Positions 1-8,070 of a stretch of DNA of 64,000 nt are shown in pieces. The position numbers were made by a program, and so were the translations under genes. The notes under the pieces were generated by a model that was not told the origin of the DNA, searched no databases, and saw nothing but the letters and a program-made list of their open reading frames with translations. Source of the DNA: Atribacter laminatus (GTDB lineage: Bacteria; Atribacterota; Atribacteria; Atribacterales; Atribacteraceae); NCBI RefSeq assembly GCF_015775515.1, contig NZ_CP065383.1:558001-622000 (forward strand), written 5' to 3'. Numbering within the stretch: the stretch's first letter is position 1; every line of letters begins with the position of its first letter.

Positions 1-405
1 ATGATGCTTGCGGTTTTCCATTTCTAACATAGCTAAAATTCGGCTACTTAACTTGGATATGAGATGCTTTTTAATTCCCATAATTTGCAAAGGAAATATG
101 AGGTTTTCATATACTGTCCGGGAAGGTATCAGTTTTAAATCTTGAAAAATTATGCCTAAATTTCTACGAAGAAAAGGCAGATAGCCATCGTCTAAATGAT
201 TGATACGGATATCATCAAACCAGATATCACCCGAGGTTGGAAGCTCTTCCCGGTTGATTAGTTTCATTAAAGTTGTTTTCCCAGCACCAGTAGGGCCAAC
301 TAAAAAAATAAACTCACCTTCTTCGATCGAAAACGAAACATTTTGAAGGGCTTTAACCCCACTGGAATAAATTTTATATACCTTGTCAAAACCTATAAAT
401 GCCAT
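1..405 (-). CDS. ftsE: FtsE-like cell-division ABC transporter ATPase (partial, 3' end outside window)
   Basis: The first 135 codons of an ATPase run off the left edge without a stop. The start ATG at 405 gives MAFIGFDKVYKIYSSGVKAL. Walker A (GPTGAGKTT) lies near residue 38, followed by a Q-loop region (GIIFQDLKLIPSRTVYENL) typical of FtsE. In known systems FtsE pairs with the membrane protein FtsX and controls peptidoglycan hydrolases at the division site, and ftsX usually follows directly, which here would be outside the window. The Walker B and signature motifs are not visible because the gene is cut. Another LolD/MacB-type ATPase cannot be fully excluded, but the N-terminal pattern fits FtsE well. 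Confidence 0.82.
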   Translation of the reverse strand, partial: MAFIGFDKVYKIYSSGVKALQNVSFSIEEGEFIFLVGPTGAGKTTLMKLINREELPTSGDIWFDDIRINHLDDGYLPFLRRNLGIIFQDLKLIPSRTVYENLIFPLQIMGIKKHLISKLSSRILAMLEMENRKHH

Positions 406-580
406 TTTTTAGATTTCTCTACTCTTCTTTGAACTTTTCTCTTTAAATGAGCTTAATCTATACATCTTTTGGTCATTATACCATTTACCGTTATACAATG
501 ATGAACAAGGAGCATTAACTCATCAACTACCAATCTATTTATCCAAAGCGTATTGCCTATCAGGCTTGTTCAACCCTTCG

Positions 581-1324
581 TTATTTTATTCCCAATCTCT
601 CTTTTAAAACCATCCAACCAAATCGAAAAAAAGCTGGAACAACTCTTTTTAAGCGATGCGGTTCGGAAGCTATTCGATAGAGCCATTCTAATTTCATTTT
701 TCGAAACAATGATGGAGCCCTTTTTTTATCCCCACAGAGTACATCAAAACTCCCACCTATTCCAATCATAATCGAGGCTTGAAGCAAATTTCGATTCTTA
801 TGAATCCACAATTCCTGTCGAGGAGAACCTAAACCCACCAAGAGAATATCCGGCTTCGATTGATTTATATCTTCGATAATTGGTAAAGAATCTTGAAAAT
901 ATCCGTGATGATAACCCGAAATAATTGTTTTGGAAGCATGTATTTCAAGGTTTTTTACTAATCTGGTTACAATCTCTGGAGAGCTTCCCAAAAAATAAAA
1001 AGACCAACTTTTCTCTTGCCCGATCCTGAGAAGCTCTTCCATCAATTCAACCCCTGGTATACGGTGCTGGATGGTTATCCCTAATATTCGAGCTGCTACC
1101 AATATTCCATTCCCATCAACAATCCTTAAATCAGCACTATGCAAAGCCTGATAAAACTCGTCATCAGTTGCTTGCCGCGCAACCATTTCAGGATTGAGAG
1201 TGATGATGTGAGCTTTCTGACCAGATTGAATTGCCTCAGAAATAAAGGAAACTAAATCAGAAAAGGAGTAATCAGAAATTAAAATACCTAATAATGAATG
1301 TTCTGATGACGATCCCCCGTGCAT
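581..1324 (-). CDS. WecG/TagA/CpsF family glycosyltransferase
   Basis: A 247-residue protein of the WecG/TagA/CpsF family, which adds N-acetylmannosamine (or a related sugar) to undecaprenyl-diphosphate-GlcNAc during wall-polymer synthesis. Family motifs are present: ITLNPEMV near residue 42, the DGNGI segment near 70, and VGLGSPRQELWI near 167, followed by a GIGGSFDVLCG block. Length is typical. It lies 18 bp downstream of csaB and transcribes the same way, suggesting a shared operon for secondary cell-wall polymer or S-layer anchoring. The exact sugar transferred cannot be read from sequence. The 176-bp gap to ftsE has no recognised element. Confidence 0.9.
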   Translation of the reverse strand: MHGGSSSEHSLLGILISDYSFSDLVSFISEAIQSGQKAHIITLNPEMVARQATDDEFYQALHSADLRIVDGNGILVAARILGITIQHRIPGVELMEELLRIGQEKSWSFYFLGSSPEIVTRLVKNLEIHASKTIISGYHHGYFQDSLPIIEDINQSKPDILLVGLGSPRQELWIHKNRNLLQASIMIGIGGSFDVLCGDKKRAPSLFRKMKLEWLYRIASEPHRLKRVVPAFFRFGWMVLKERLGIK

Positions 1325-1342
1325 GGAATATTTATTTTCCTT

Positions 1343-2419
1343 TCAGTTATCATTATCCATTTGTTCTAATATTTCTCCCAGCCATATCCGGCTTTGATCA
1401 TCAAGTCGTCTTAACTGGTTTTTGATTTCAATATTATTTTTAAAAATATCTTGGCATTGCATATATAATTTAAAAAAGGTTTCTTCCGAGAGGTCTTGCC
1501 ATAACACCAAGTTTCTCTTCCCCCACCAATTGGCAAAGGACTCAATCTTTGGATCAATATTCAAAGCATACCAAGGAACATCCATCATGGTGGCTAAAAT
1601 TGCCGGATGAAGTCTCATGGTGAAAACCGCAGCGAGTTGATGAAAATAAGGCTGGATTTCTTCAATTGATTGAAAATATTTCCATTGACAATTAACTTGA
1701 TTGGCAATTTGTGAAGCAATTTTATAATCATATTCATAATGAAAGGCAACGATTTCAATCCTTTCTGGAATTCTTGCCTGGAGGTATTTTAAAACATTAA
1801 CCAATAGGTCCTGGTTAGCTAAACTACTGTATCGAACAAAAAAACCTACCGTTGGTTTGGTATGAGTCATATTTAAAACATTTTCATCAATTGAGACTAC
1901 CGGATCGACTCCAATTTTTATTCTATTACTGGAACCACTTAATCTTCTTACCAAATCTGCACTTTCTTGATCACGGGCTACAAATAATTTCATTCTTTTA
2001 AGAATAAAAGCCACTATCTTCTGACTTAAAGCTCTATGGAAAGGGCCTAAACCACAACGATAAAACAAAAGAGGACGACGAAAAATTAACGCCCAACCCA
2101 ATAAAAAAGAATAATATATTAAAGATCGAAAACTCGTTGAATCTTGCAGAAGACTCCCTCCCCCTACGACAACATAATCACTTCTGGCAATTTCTCTTAA
2201 AACTGTAATTATTTTTTTTCGGAAAACGACCAATAGATTGGAGAAGGAACGAGGGGAAAATTGACTATCCTGAGTTAAAACCAAGTAATAAAAAGAATAA
2301 GGGGTCGCTTTAGAAATAACTTCCAAATCATTGATTATCGATCGAAGAGAAAGCTCGTCTCCCCAATTACCAAAACCATAATACCCGAGTAAAAATATTT
2401 TTTTTTGAGTATCTTTCAT
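1343..2419 (-). CDS. csaB: polysaccharide pyruvyl transferase CsaB
   Basis: A 358-residue protein that begins with the family signature (KKIFLLGYYGFGNWGDE) and carries VVGGGSLLQD near residue 83 and FTMRLHPAILA near residue 265, all hallmarks of CsaB-type pyruvyl transferases. CsaB adds ketal pyruvate to a secondary wall polysaccharide, the ligand for SLH-domain S-layer proteins. It sits between a DUF5693 membrane protein and a WecG/TagA transferase, an arrangement also seen in Firmicutes-like anaerobes. No strong ribosome site precedes the ATG, so expression may depend on the upstream DUF5693 gene, 11 bp away. Confidence 0.92.
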   Translation of the reverse strand: MKDTQKKIFLLGYYGFGNWGDELSLRSIINDLEVISKATPYSFYYLVLTQDSQFSPRSFSNLLVVFRKKIITVLREIARSDYVVVGGGSLLQDSTSFRSLIYYSFLLGWALIFRRPLLFYRCGLGPFHRALSQKIVAFILKRMKLFVARDQESADLVRRLSGSSNRIKIGVDPVVSIDENVLNMTHTKPTVGFFVRYSSLANQDLLVNVLKYLQARIPERIEIVAFHYEYDYKIASQIANQVNCQWKYFQSIEEIQPYFHQLAAVFTMRLHPAILATMMDVPWYALNIDPKIESFANWWGKRNLVLWQDLSEETFFKLYMQCQDIFKNNIEIKNQLRRLDDQSRIWLGEILEQMDNDN

Positions 2420-2430
2420 ATTAAAGCGGT

Positions 2431-4314
2431 TTATATATTTGTTCTTTTTTTATAAGCATCATTCTCTCCAAACTGACTCAGCCATTTCCATATCCAATAG
2501 GCAATCCGGACAACAATATAGTAGAAAATGAATACTACCAAGCTTAGTATAAAGGCATTAAAGAATCGAAGAAGGATGAAAAGAAATGGGGTATGGATAT
2601 GGCAAAAAGAATTGAAGAAGGTGATAAAGCCAATCGTTACCCCAAGCCAAAGCACAACCTTAAAAAGAGGTTGATAATTAAAACGGCGGAGGGAAAGAAG
2701 AATCCATAAAGCCGGGTAACCAATCATAAATTCTTTCGTTCGAGGTCTCATAAAAAGGAATCTTTCCAACCAAAGCCTCATTTTACTTTCTAACATCCCG
2801 GCTGGAAGCAATGGAAAGTTACCTGAACGGGTTAAATAAACTACAAATCCTCCAGCAAGAATCATTAAAATAACAAATTCATAGCGCTTTAAGGTTCCCA
2901 AAACCACTGAATGAATACTCCGATTCAGATAACCCGACTTAAAAAGATAAAGAGCAACTAAAATTATAGGAATGACCAATGAGGTTTTTACTCCTGAATA
3001 TTGCTCAATCCGAAGAACATAAAGCCATTGATAAAGACCACAGGAAACCACCAGCCCACCGGCAAATACCATACAAAATGCAGTAAGGATAGGTACCAAC
3101 GGATTCTTTTTTGACCGAAACCCATCAATCAGGGAAAAAACAGCCAAACTTGGATAAGCAATACCAGAAAGAACACCAATGATTCTCAAATTCAACGCAT
3201 TATCCTGGAAAAGCGTTCCCGATAAAACAAATAAACTTATAATGAAAATTATCCATTTTCCTGGTAAAAAGTAACTATAGAGCAGCGCTATAGCTATTGC
3301 CACCGAAAGTGAAAATAATACCGAGGCAACCAAGGGAGGTTCAAAAGGCATAAGGGGGTAAACCGTTCCGCGGGTAAATCCACTGGATTCAATATCAGAA
3401 AATAACGCAATGAGATAGGAATAATTTTTCTCCCAAAGGTTTATTGACGGTTCGGTAAAAAATCGCACGTAAAGAAGACGGACCGACCGTTCTTTTACAG
3501 CTCGAAGAAATCTTTCTCGAGCCTCAAGAGGAGTATAGTTCTTTATTTCATCGGGTGGAATACTATGAACTCGAATGGTTTGAGCTGGAGCTAAACGAGC
3601 AAGGATGGTTTCTCCTTTTTGTCCTACGAACTCTGTGTATCCCCAGAATAGCTTTTTCTTTTCAAGGAAGTTGGCCATTTCCATCAAAGATTCTGAATTT
3701 CCGTTTCCAAGTACTTGGTCACCAAAGAATATTAAACCATCTGCTTGATCATAAATCGGATCAGAAAGAAGGTTTTTTAAGATTTCTGGAGTAATTCCTT
3801 GCCAGTTTCTTGGACGAAGTATAATTCGAAATCCCTTATCTTTTAAAAGCTGCACAAGGTTATTATCCCAACCCAAACCTATCTTATCTTCTTCTTCATA
3901 GGAAATATTTAAGCCAATAATATTCGGGGAAATTTCGATCGGAGAGCGACCTAAAATGCTTAACTGGTGGATAATCGATTCTTTTAAAGAATTATTAGAA
4001 ACATAAAAATAACGAAGAAGAGATGGATATTCATGATCAACAGCAACTGGTAGTACTTTTCCTAATTGCTGAAGATTTTTTAAATCATAATCGCTTACAC
4101 CAATAACGCTTACCCCTGCTTGTTTCAACTCGTCTAAGGTTTCATCAACTGATTTTCCTAAACGGAGTGATATGACTTCAATATCCTGCCAATCGCAAAC
4201 AACTTCGATTTCTTTCATGGCTGCTTCGTTTTTTAACCGTGTAGGGAGTACCATCAGCGCTCCAAGCAAAGCAGATATAATTGCTATAAGAAGAAATAGT
4301 TTAGAAAATTTCAT
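2431..4314 (-). CDS. DUF5693 family polytopic membrane protein
   Basis: About 627 residues. An N-terminal membrane anchor is followed by an extracytoplasmic domain to about residue 320 that starts with the conserved CDWQDIEVISLRLGKS block. The C-terminal half holds roughly ten hydrophobic segments. The family is known only as DUF5693, is common beside csaB, and has no established function. A role in wall-polymer handling is inference from context. The start was set at 4314, not at the more distal in-frame codon at 4341, because the ATG overlaps the stop of the biotin-carrier gene as ATGA and is preceded by a GAGGG ribosome site. This is a classic translational coupling arrangement. Confidence 0.85.
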   Translation of the reverse strand: MKFSKLFLLIAIISALLGALMVLPTRLKNEAAMKEIEVVCDWQDIEVISLRLGKSVDETLDELKQAGVSVIGVSDYDLKNLQQLGKVLPVAVDHEYPSLLRYFYVSNNSLKESIIHQLSILGRSPIEISPNIIGLNISYEEEDKIGLGWDNNLVQLLKDKGFRIILRPRNWQGITPEILKNLLSDPIYDQADGLIFFGDQVLGNGNSESLMEMANFLEKKKLFWGYTEFVGQKGETILARLAPAQTIRVHSIPPDEIKNYTPLEARERFLRAVKERSVRLLYVRFFTEPSINLWEKNYSYLIALFSDIESSGFTRGTVYPLMPFEPPLVASVLFSLSVAIAIALLYSYFLPGKWIIFIISLFVLSGTLFQDNALNLRIIGVLSGIAYPSLAVFSLIDGFRSKKNPLVPILTAFCMVFAGGLVVSCGLYQWLYVLRIEQYSGVKTSLVIPIILVALYLFKSGYLNRSIHSVVLGTLKRYEFVILMILAGGFVVYLTRSGNFPLLPAGMLESKMRLWLERFLFMRPRTKEFMIGYPALWILLSLRRFNYQPLFKVVLWLGVTIGFITFFNSFCHIHTPFLFILLRFFNAFILSLVVFIFYYIVVRIAYWIWKWLSQFGENDAYKKRTNI

Positions 4315-4694
4315 GAGATATCCCTCGGATTTTCCTCGCATTCTAATAATGGATCACCGGTGTCAACAGTATCGTTTTCTTCAACAAAGACTTGGGTCAC
4401 AATCCCTTCATTTTCAATTTGAATTTCATTTTCCATTTTCATTGCTTCTAAAATTATAGCGACATGCCCCCCAGAAACTCGTTCGCCTTTTTTTACTTGC
4501 ACCGATAAAACTCTTCCTGGCATGGGAGCTCTAAGAACTGTTGTCACTTGCATAGGAGCGTTTGTCGGAGTAATTTCACGAGGAATTCTTTTGATCTTTT
4601 CGACTTGAATTTTCCCATCTTCCCTGGATTCATTAACTTCAGAGACTTCAACTTCAAACTCTTCACCATTGACCCGGACTTTGAATTTACGCAT
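4311..4694 (-). CDS. biotin carrier subunit of acyl-CoA decarboxylase/carboxylase
   Basis: A 127-residue protein with an N-terminal MRKFKVRVNGEEFEVEV segment, a short linker (about 35-50) and a C-terminal biotinyl domain. The biotinylation motif EAMKMENE has its acceptor lysine at residue 86. It matches gamma/biotin carrier subunits of sodium-pumping methylmalonyl-CoA or glutaconyl-CoA decarboxylases and of propionyl-CoA carboxylases. The start at 4694 is chosen because GGAGGAG lies eight bases upstream; an in-frame ATG at 4712 would place that ribosome site inside the gene. The carboxyltransferase partner is 0.85 kb upstream, separated by repeats. No biotin carboxylase or membrane decarboxylase (MmdB) gene is in the window, so which of the two complex types this belongs to is open. 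Confidence 0.88.
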   Translation of the reverse strand: MRKFKVRVNGEEFEVEVSEVNESREDGKIQVEKIKRIPREITPTNAPMQVTTVLRAPMPGRVLSVQVKKGERVSGGHVAIILEAMKMENEIQIENEGIVTQVFVEENDTVDTGDPLLECEENPRDIS

Positions 4695-4732
4695 ACCGAA
4701 ACTCCTCCCCATTAGAAATACAATACCTTCTA

Positions 4733-5190
4733 TCCTGAAAAGACATGAACGATTAATATGAGCCCTCTCTTTTTGAGGGCGTGAAGACCTTTTCTGACAC
4801 CGCAGGTGTCATCCTGAGGCTTCGTTATATGAAGCCGTGAGGACCTCATCTTTTCATTATTTTAAAAAATACTAAATGAGATTGCCACGTCGCTGCGCTC
4901 CTCGCAATGACGGGGCGGGTGGATGAGATTGCCACGTCGCTGCGCTCCTCGCAATGACAGAGCAGGAGGAAATAATTCAAATCCCCCTTACCCCCTTTTC
5001 TAAAGAGGGAGATTGTTTCCTGAGTATATATTTTCATCTTCATCTGGTGCTGTGAAAGTGGCATGACGGTCTATCCTGAAAAGACCGGAAAGTTTTTTAT
5101 AAGTCATGTATTTATAGCAACCAACCGTAATCTCATTCTGGACTTTCAACCTCATCCTCACCTTCTCCCATCAAGGGAGAAGGAACCAAA
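4733..5190. repeat. mosaic palindromic intergenic repeats (region A)
   Basis: Several repeat modules stack here. A hairpin module of the 'cctgaggcttcg...cgtgaggacctcatc' type lies at about 4797-4855. Two copies of a 36-bp core (starting gagattgccacgtcgc, ending cgcaatgacgg) lie at 4878-4913 and 4925-4960 with 47-bp spacing; the second ends in gacag. A C-rich/G-rich inverted module lies at about 4978-5010, and a 'ccttctcccatcaaggga' module at about 5150-5190. The same modules recur at five other places in the window. The remainder of the gap up to 5342 shows nothing I recognise. Confidence 0.9.
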
Positions 5191-5341
5191 AAGTCGTCCC
5201 TTCTAGTCTTTATTGCGCCCGATTAAGCTAGCGGCATACCATGGCATGTCGAATCCTTGGTTTTTCATCCTTATTTAGCGATTAGAAATAACGGAATCAT
5301 TCTTTCTAATTTTTGAGATTGTACTTTCATGACTATGGAAA

Positions 5342-5545
5342 TTAATATCTAAAACGCGATAAACCCCAACAATTTTCTTGCAGACACAAACTCTTCCACC
5401 CTTTATTTTTTTGTTGGATATAGCTATTTTCCACAACTATTTCCCCCGGTTGTTCGTCATGCTCATATTGGAGGACCGCAGCTATCACTGCGGCTATTAT
5501 TTGAGGATTAACGTCGGGCTCAATCTTAAACTGGGATATTCCCAT
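5342..5545 (-). CDS. small MmdE/MmdD-like subunit associated with carboxyltransferase
   Basis: A 67-residue protein starting MGISQFKIEPDVNPQIIAAV. The central 'NPQIIAAVIAAVLQY' resembles the short conserved tail found in the delta/epsilon subunits of Veillonella-type methylmalonyl-CoA decarboxylase and in small ORFs that follow mmdA/pccB genes. The start at 5545 is preceded by AGGAAAGGG and lies inside the last codons of the carboxyltransferase gene, with a 20-bp overlap, so the two are probably translated together. A stabilising or assembly role is known for epsilon in Veillonella; here it is inference. There is no transmembrane segment, so it is not an OadG-type gamma subunit. Confidence 0.65.
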   Translation of the reverse strand: MGISQFKIEPDVNPQIIAAVIAAVLQYEHDEQPGEIVVENSYIQQKNKGWKSLCLQENCWGLSRFRY

Positions 5546-7085
5546 GTTTTTTTCCCTTTCCTGTAATTCTTTTTGACCAAAAAATTTCAAGAGCTCGAAT
5601 AACTTTTAGCCGAGTTTCTTGAGGATCAATAACTTGATCGACATACCCTCTTTTGGCAGCTTCATAGGGATTATAAAATTCCTGACGGTATTCCTCAAGC
5701 AATTTCTCTCTTTCAATTTGAGCATCTAAGGCTGCTTCTATCTCTTTTCGAAAGATGATATTAACCGCCCCCTCGGCGCCCATTACAGCAATTTCGGCAG
5801 TAGGCCAGGCCAATACCAAATCGGCTCCAAGATCGCGACAACACATAGCTAAATAAGCACCACCATATGCCTTGCGCATTATTACCGTAATCTTTGGAAC
5901 GGTGGCTTCTGAGTATGCATAGAGAATCTTTGCTCCATGTCGGATGATTCCTCCAAACTCTTGATTACTTCCCGGTAAAAATCCCGGAACATCGACAAGG
6001 GTAACCAGAGGAATATTAAAAGCGTCGCAAAATCGAATAAACCGAGACGCCTTGTCGCCCGAATCGATATCCAAGCATCCAGCCAGATGATAGGGTTGAT
6101 TTGCTACTATTCCCACAGTATGACCATTCATTCGAGCAAACCCAATGATTAAGTTTTTTGCAAAATCTTTTTGGATTTCAAAAAAAGAATCTTGATCAAC
6201 TAAGTCTTCAATGATTTTTTTAACATTATAAGGTCGATTGGGATTGGTAGATACAATATCCAAAAAGGAGGAATTTTTTCGATCAACTGGGTCTTGGCGC
6301 TCGCCAACCGGTGGCTCTTCGACATTATTGGATGGAAGGTATGAAAGGAGCTTTTTCACTTCAAAGAAACACTCTTCTTCGTTTCTGGACACGAAACTAG
6401 CAACCCCGCTTTTGGTAGCATGAGTATGGGCACCACCCAATTCTTCAGCAGTGACTTCTTCACCGGTTGCAGCTTTTACAACTTGAGGGCCGGTTACAAA
6501 CATCTTGCTTGTCCCTTGAATCATAAAAATATAATCCATAAGAGCTGGAGAATATACTGCCCCTCCTGCACAAGGACCAGCTATTATTGCTATTTGGGGA
6601 ACAATGCCCGAATTTAAAGTATTCCTATAGAATATTTGACCGTAACCGGATAGGGAGTCAATACCCTCTTGGATCCGAGCTCCTCCTGAATCATTAATTG
6701 CAATAATAGGGGCTCCGACTTTCAATGCCATGTCCATAATTTTACATATTTTTTGTGCATGCATTTCGCCTAAAGATCCACCCATAACGGTAAAATCCTG
6801 GGAGTATATAAATACCGGCCTTCCATCGATAGTTCCATAACCAGTTACAACGCCATCAGCTGGTGGCTTTTTTTCATCCATACCAAAACGGGTTGAACGG
6901 TGCTCGATAAAAAGATCGGTTTCTTCAAAACTATTTTCGTCAAGTAAAAGAAAAATCCTTTCTCGGGAAGTTAGTTTTCCACTTTTGTGCTGCTTATCAA
7001 TTGCAGATTTCCCTCCACCCAGAAGAATCTTTTCTTTTTTATTTTCTAGAGAGGTAATGAGTTCTTCCATTTTTTTTCTGGACAT
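5526..7085 (-). CDS. mmdA: acyl-CoA carboxyltransferase subunit (MmdA/PccB type)
   Basis: A 519-residue carboxyltransferase of the length typical for methylmalonyl-CoA decarboxylase alpha or propionyl-CoA carboxylase beta. Visible motifs are the N-terminal half acyl-CoA site (GGSLGEMHAQKICKIMDMAL, then INDSGGARIQEG near residue 134) and the C-terminal half (VDVPGFLPGSNQEFGGIIRHGAKILYA near 365; MRKAYGGAYLAM near 400). It moves carboxyl between acyl-CoA and the biotin carrier. Neighbours include the small epsilon-like gene and the biotin carrier. Without a beta membrane subunit nearby the sequence does not decide between a sodium pump and an ATP-dependent carboxylase. Confidence 0.9.
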   Translation of the reverse strand: MSRKKMEELITSLENKKEKILLGGGKSAIDKQHKSGKLTSRERIFLLLDENSFEETDLFIEHRSTRFGMDEKKPPADGVVTGYGTIDGRPVFIYSQDFTVMGGSLGEMHAQKICKIMDMALKVGAPIIAINDSGGARIQEGIDSLSGYGQIFYRNTLNSGIVPQIAIIAGPCAGGAVYSPALMDYIFMIQGTSKMFVTGPQVVKAATGEEVTAEELGGAHTHATKSGVASFVSRNEEECFFEVKKLLSYLPSNNVEEPPVGERQDPVDRKNSSFLDIVSTNPNRPYNVKKIIEDLVDQDSFFEIQKDFAKNLIIGFARMNGHTVGIVANQPYHLAGCLDIDSGDKASRFIRFCDAFNIPLVTLVDVPGFLPGSNQEFGGIIRHGAKILYAYSEATVPKITVIMRKAYGGAYLAMCCRDLGADLVLAWPTAEIAVMGAEGAVNIIFRKEIEAALDAQIEREKLLEEYRQEFYNPYEAAKRGYVDQVIDPQETRLKVIRALEIFWSKRITGKGKKHGNIPV

Positions 7086-7165
7086 AAATTTGACCCTACC
7101 AGTTTTTTAAATAATTCAGTAATTTTATAACCAATCCCATTTTTATTTTTAGAAATGAATCAGCT

Positions 7166-8059
7166 TCATTTTCGAGAAGAAGCAATTCTTACTTTCTCAG
7201 ACCGCGATGGCTTTTTAACCTTCGTTATCTGTTTCACAACAACATCTCCGTTTTTAACCAAAGTGATTTGATCGATGTCGATATTCACTTCGATCAGTTC
7301 AACCCCACTGAGATGTTCTACTTTCTCCTTTAAATACCTCTGTATAAAAGCACAGATTTGGACTAATTGAGAATAATTTTTAAAAACACAACCTATCCTA
7401 ACATTAACATGAGACTCAACTTTATGTAACAAAATATCATTAATTTTTTCAATCCAGGGGAGGTTGGTTAAAAGAACTAAAATGATGGATCGTAAAGCAC
7501 TTTCTGAAACAATCAACTTACCTAAATAACTGAAAGGTGGCCGAACCACTGTCTTTTCTTTTGAAGAATAAAACCAACCCCAAACTTTCACTGGAATAGT
7601 ATCAACAATATTTCCCCACAAATTTCTCTTAAGTTCAACCAAAGGAACAGGAATGGTATGTTTCCCTTCTCCAATCCGAGCTTGAAGGGCATTTTCTATT
7701 TCTTCAGGACTGGCTATGTCTTCAATCATTACAACTTCAGATGGATTAGGAAGCTGCAAACGCTCACATATTTTTTCCACCATAGCCAGAGAAATACCTA
7801 AAACCATTATTTTAGGGGGATGAATTTCTTTTAGGGCGTCAATAATTTGTTGCCGATGATCAGTAAAATAAAAAACCGCAATTTTTGCTGCTTTAATTTT
7901 ACTTACCTCTGCTTTGGAGGATTTTCCAGCGATAATGCTCCCCTGAGAAATTAATAATCCATCGTCAATAATGCAGTCAATCCCATATCTCTGAGCGATA
8001 TGAGGAGCTCGATAGCTTTTACCTGTTCCGGTTGGACCTACCAAAGCGTAAACTTTCAT
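7166..8059 (-). CDS. P-loop ATP-binding protein with Asp23-like C-terminal region
   Basis: A 297-residue protein. The N-terminus (MKVYALVGPTGTGKSYRAP) has a clean Walker A at residues 8-15. The stretch around residue 140-155 (KHTIPVPLVELKRN) looks conserved. The C-terminal third (about 185-275) has the 'SALRSIIL...VESHVNVRIGCVFKNYSQLVQ' pattern that recalls Asp23/Gls24-type envelope stress domains, ending in a basic tail. Function is unknown. The start at 8059 was preferred to an in-frame codon at 8089 because the protein then begins just before the P-loop; the ribosome site (AGGTG) is weak. It starts 12 bp after prfB, so the two are probably co-transcribed. Confidence 0.7.
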   Translation of the reverse strand: MKVYALVGPTGTGKSYRAPHIAQRYGIDCIIDDGLLISQGSIIAGKSSKAEVSKIKAAKIAVFYFTDHRQQIIDALKEIHPPKIMVLGISLAMVEKICERLQLPNPSEVVMIEDIASPEEIENALQARIGEGKHTIPVPLVELKRNLWGNIVDTIPVKVWGWFYSSKEKTVVRPPFSYLGKLIVSESALRSIILVLLTNLPWIEKINDILLHKVESHVNVRIGCVFKNYSQLVQICAFIQRYLKEKVEHLSGVELIEVNIDIDQITLVKNGDVVVKQITKVKKPSRSEKVRIASSRK

Positions 8060-8070
8060 GATATTTACAC

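Noticed and set aside
4846-5064. Open frame with the same CEERSDVAIS strings
   Set aside because: Lies within repeat region A and is an artefact of the core palindrome.
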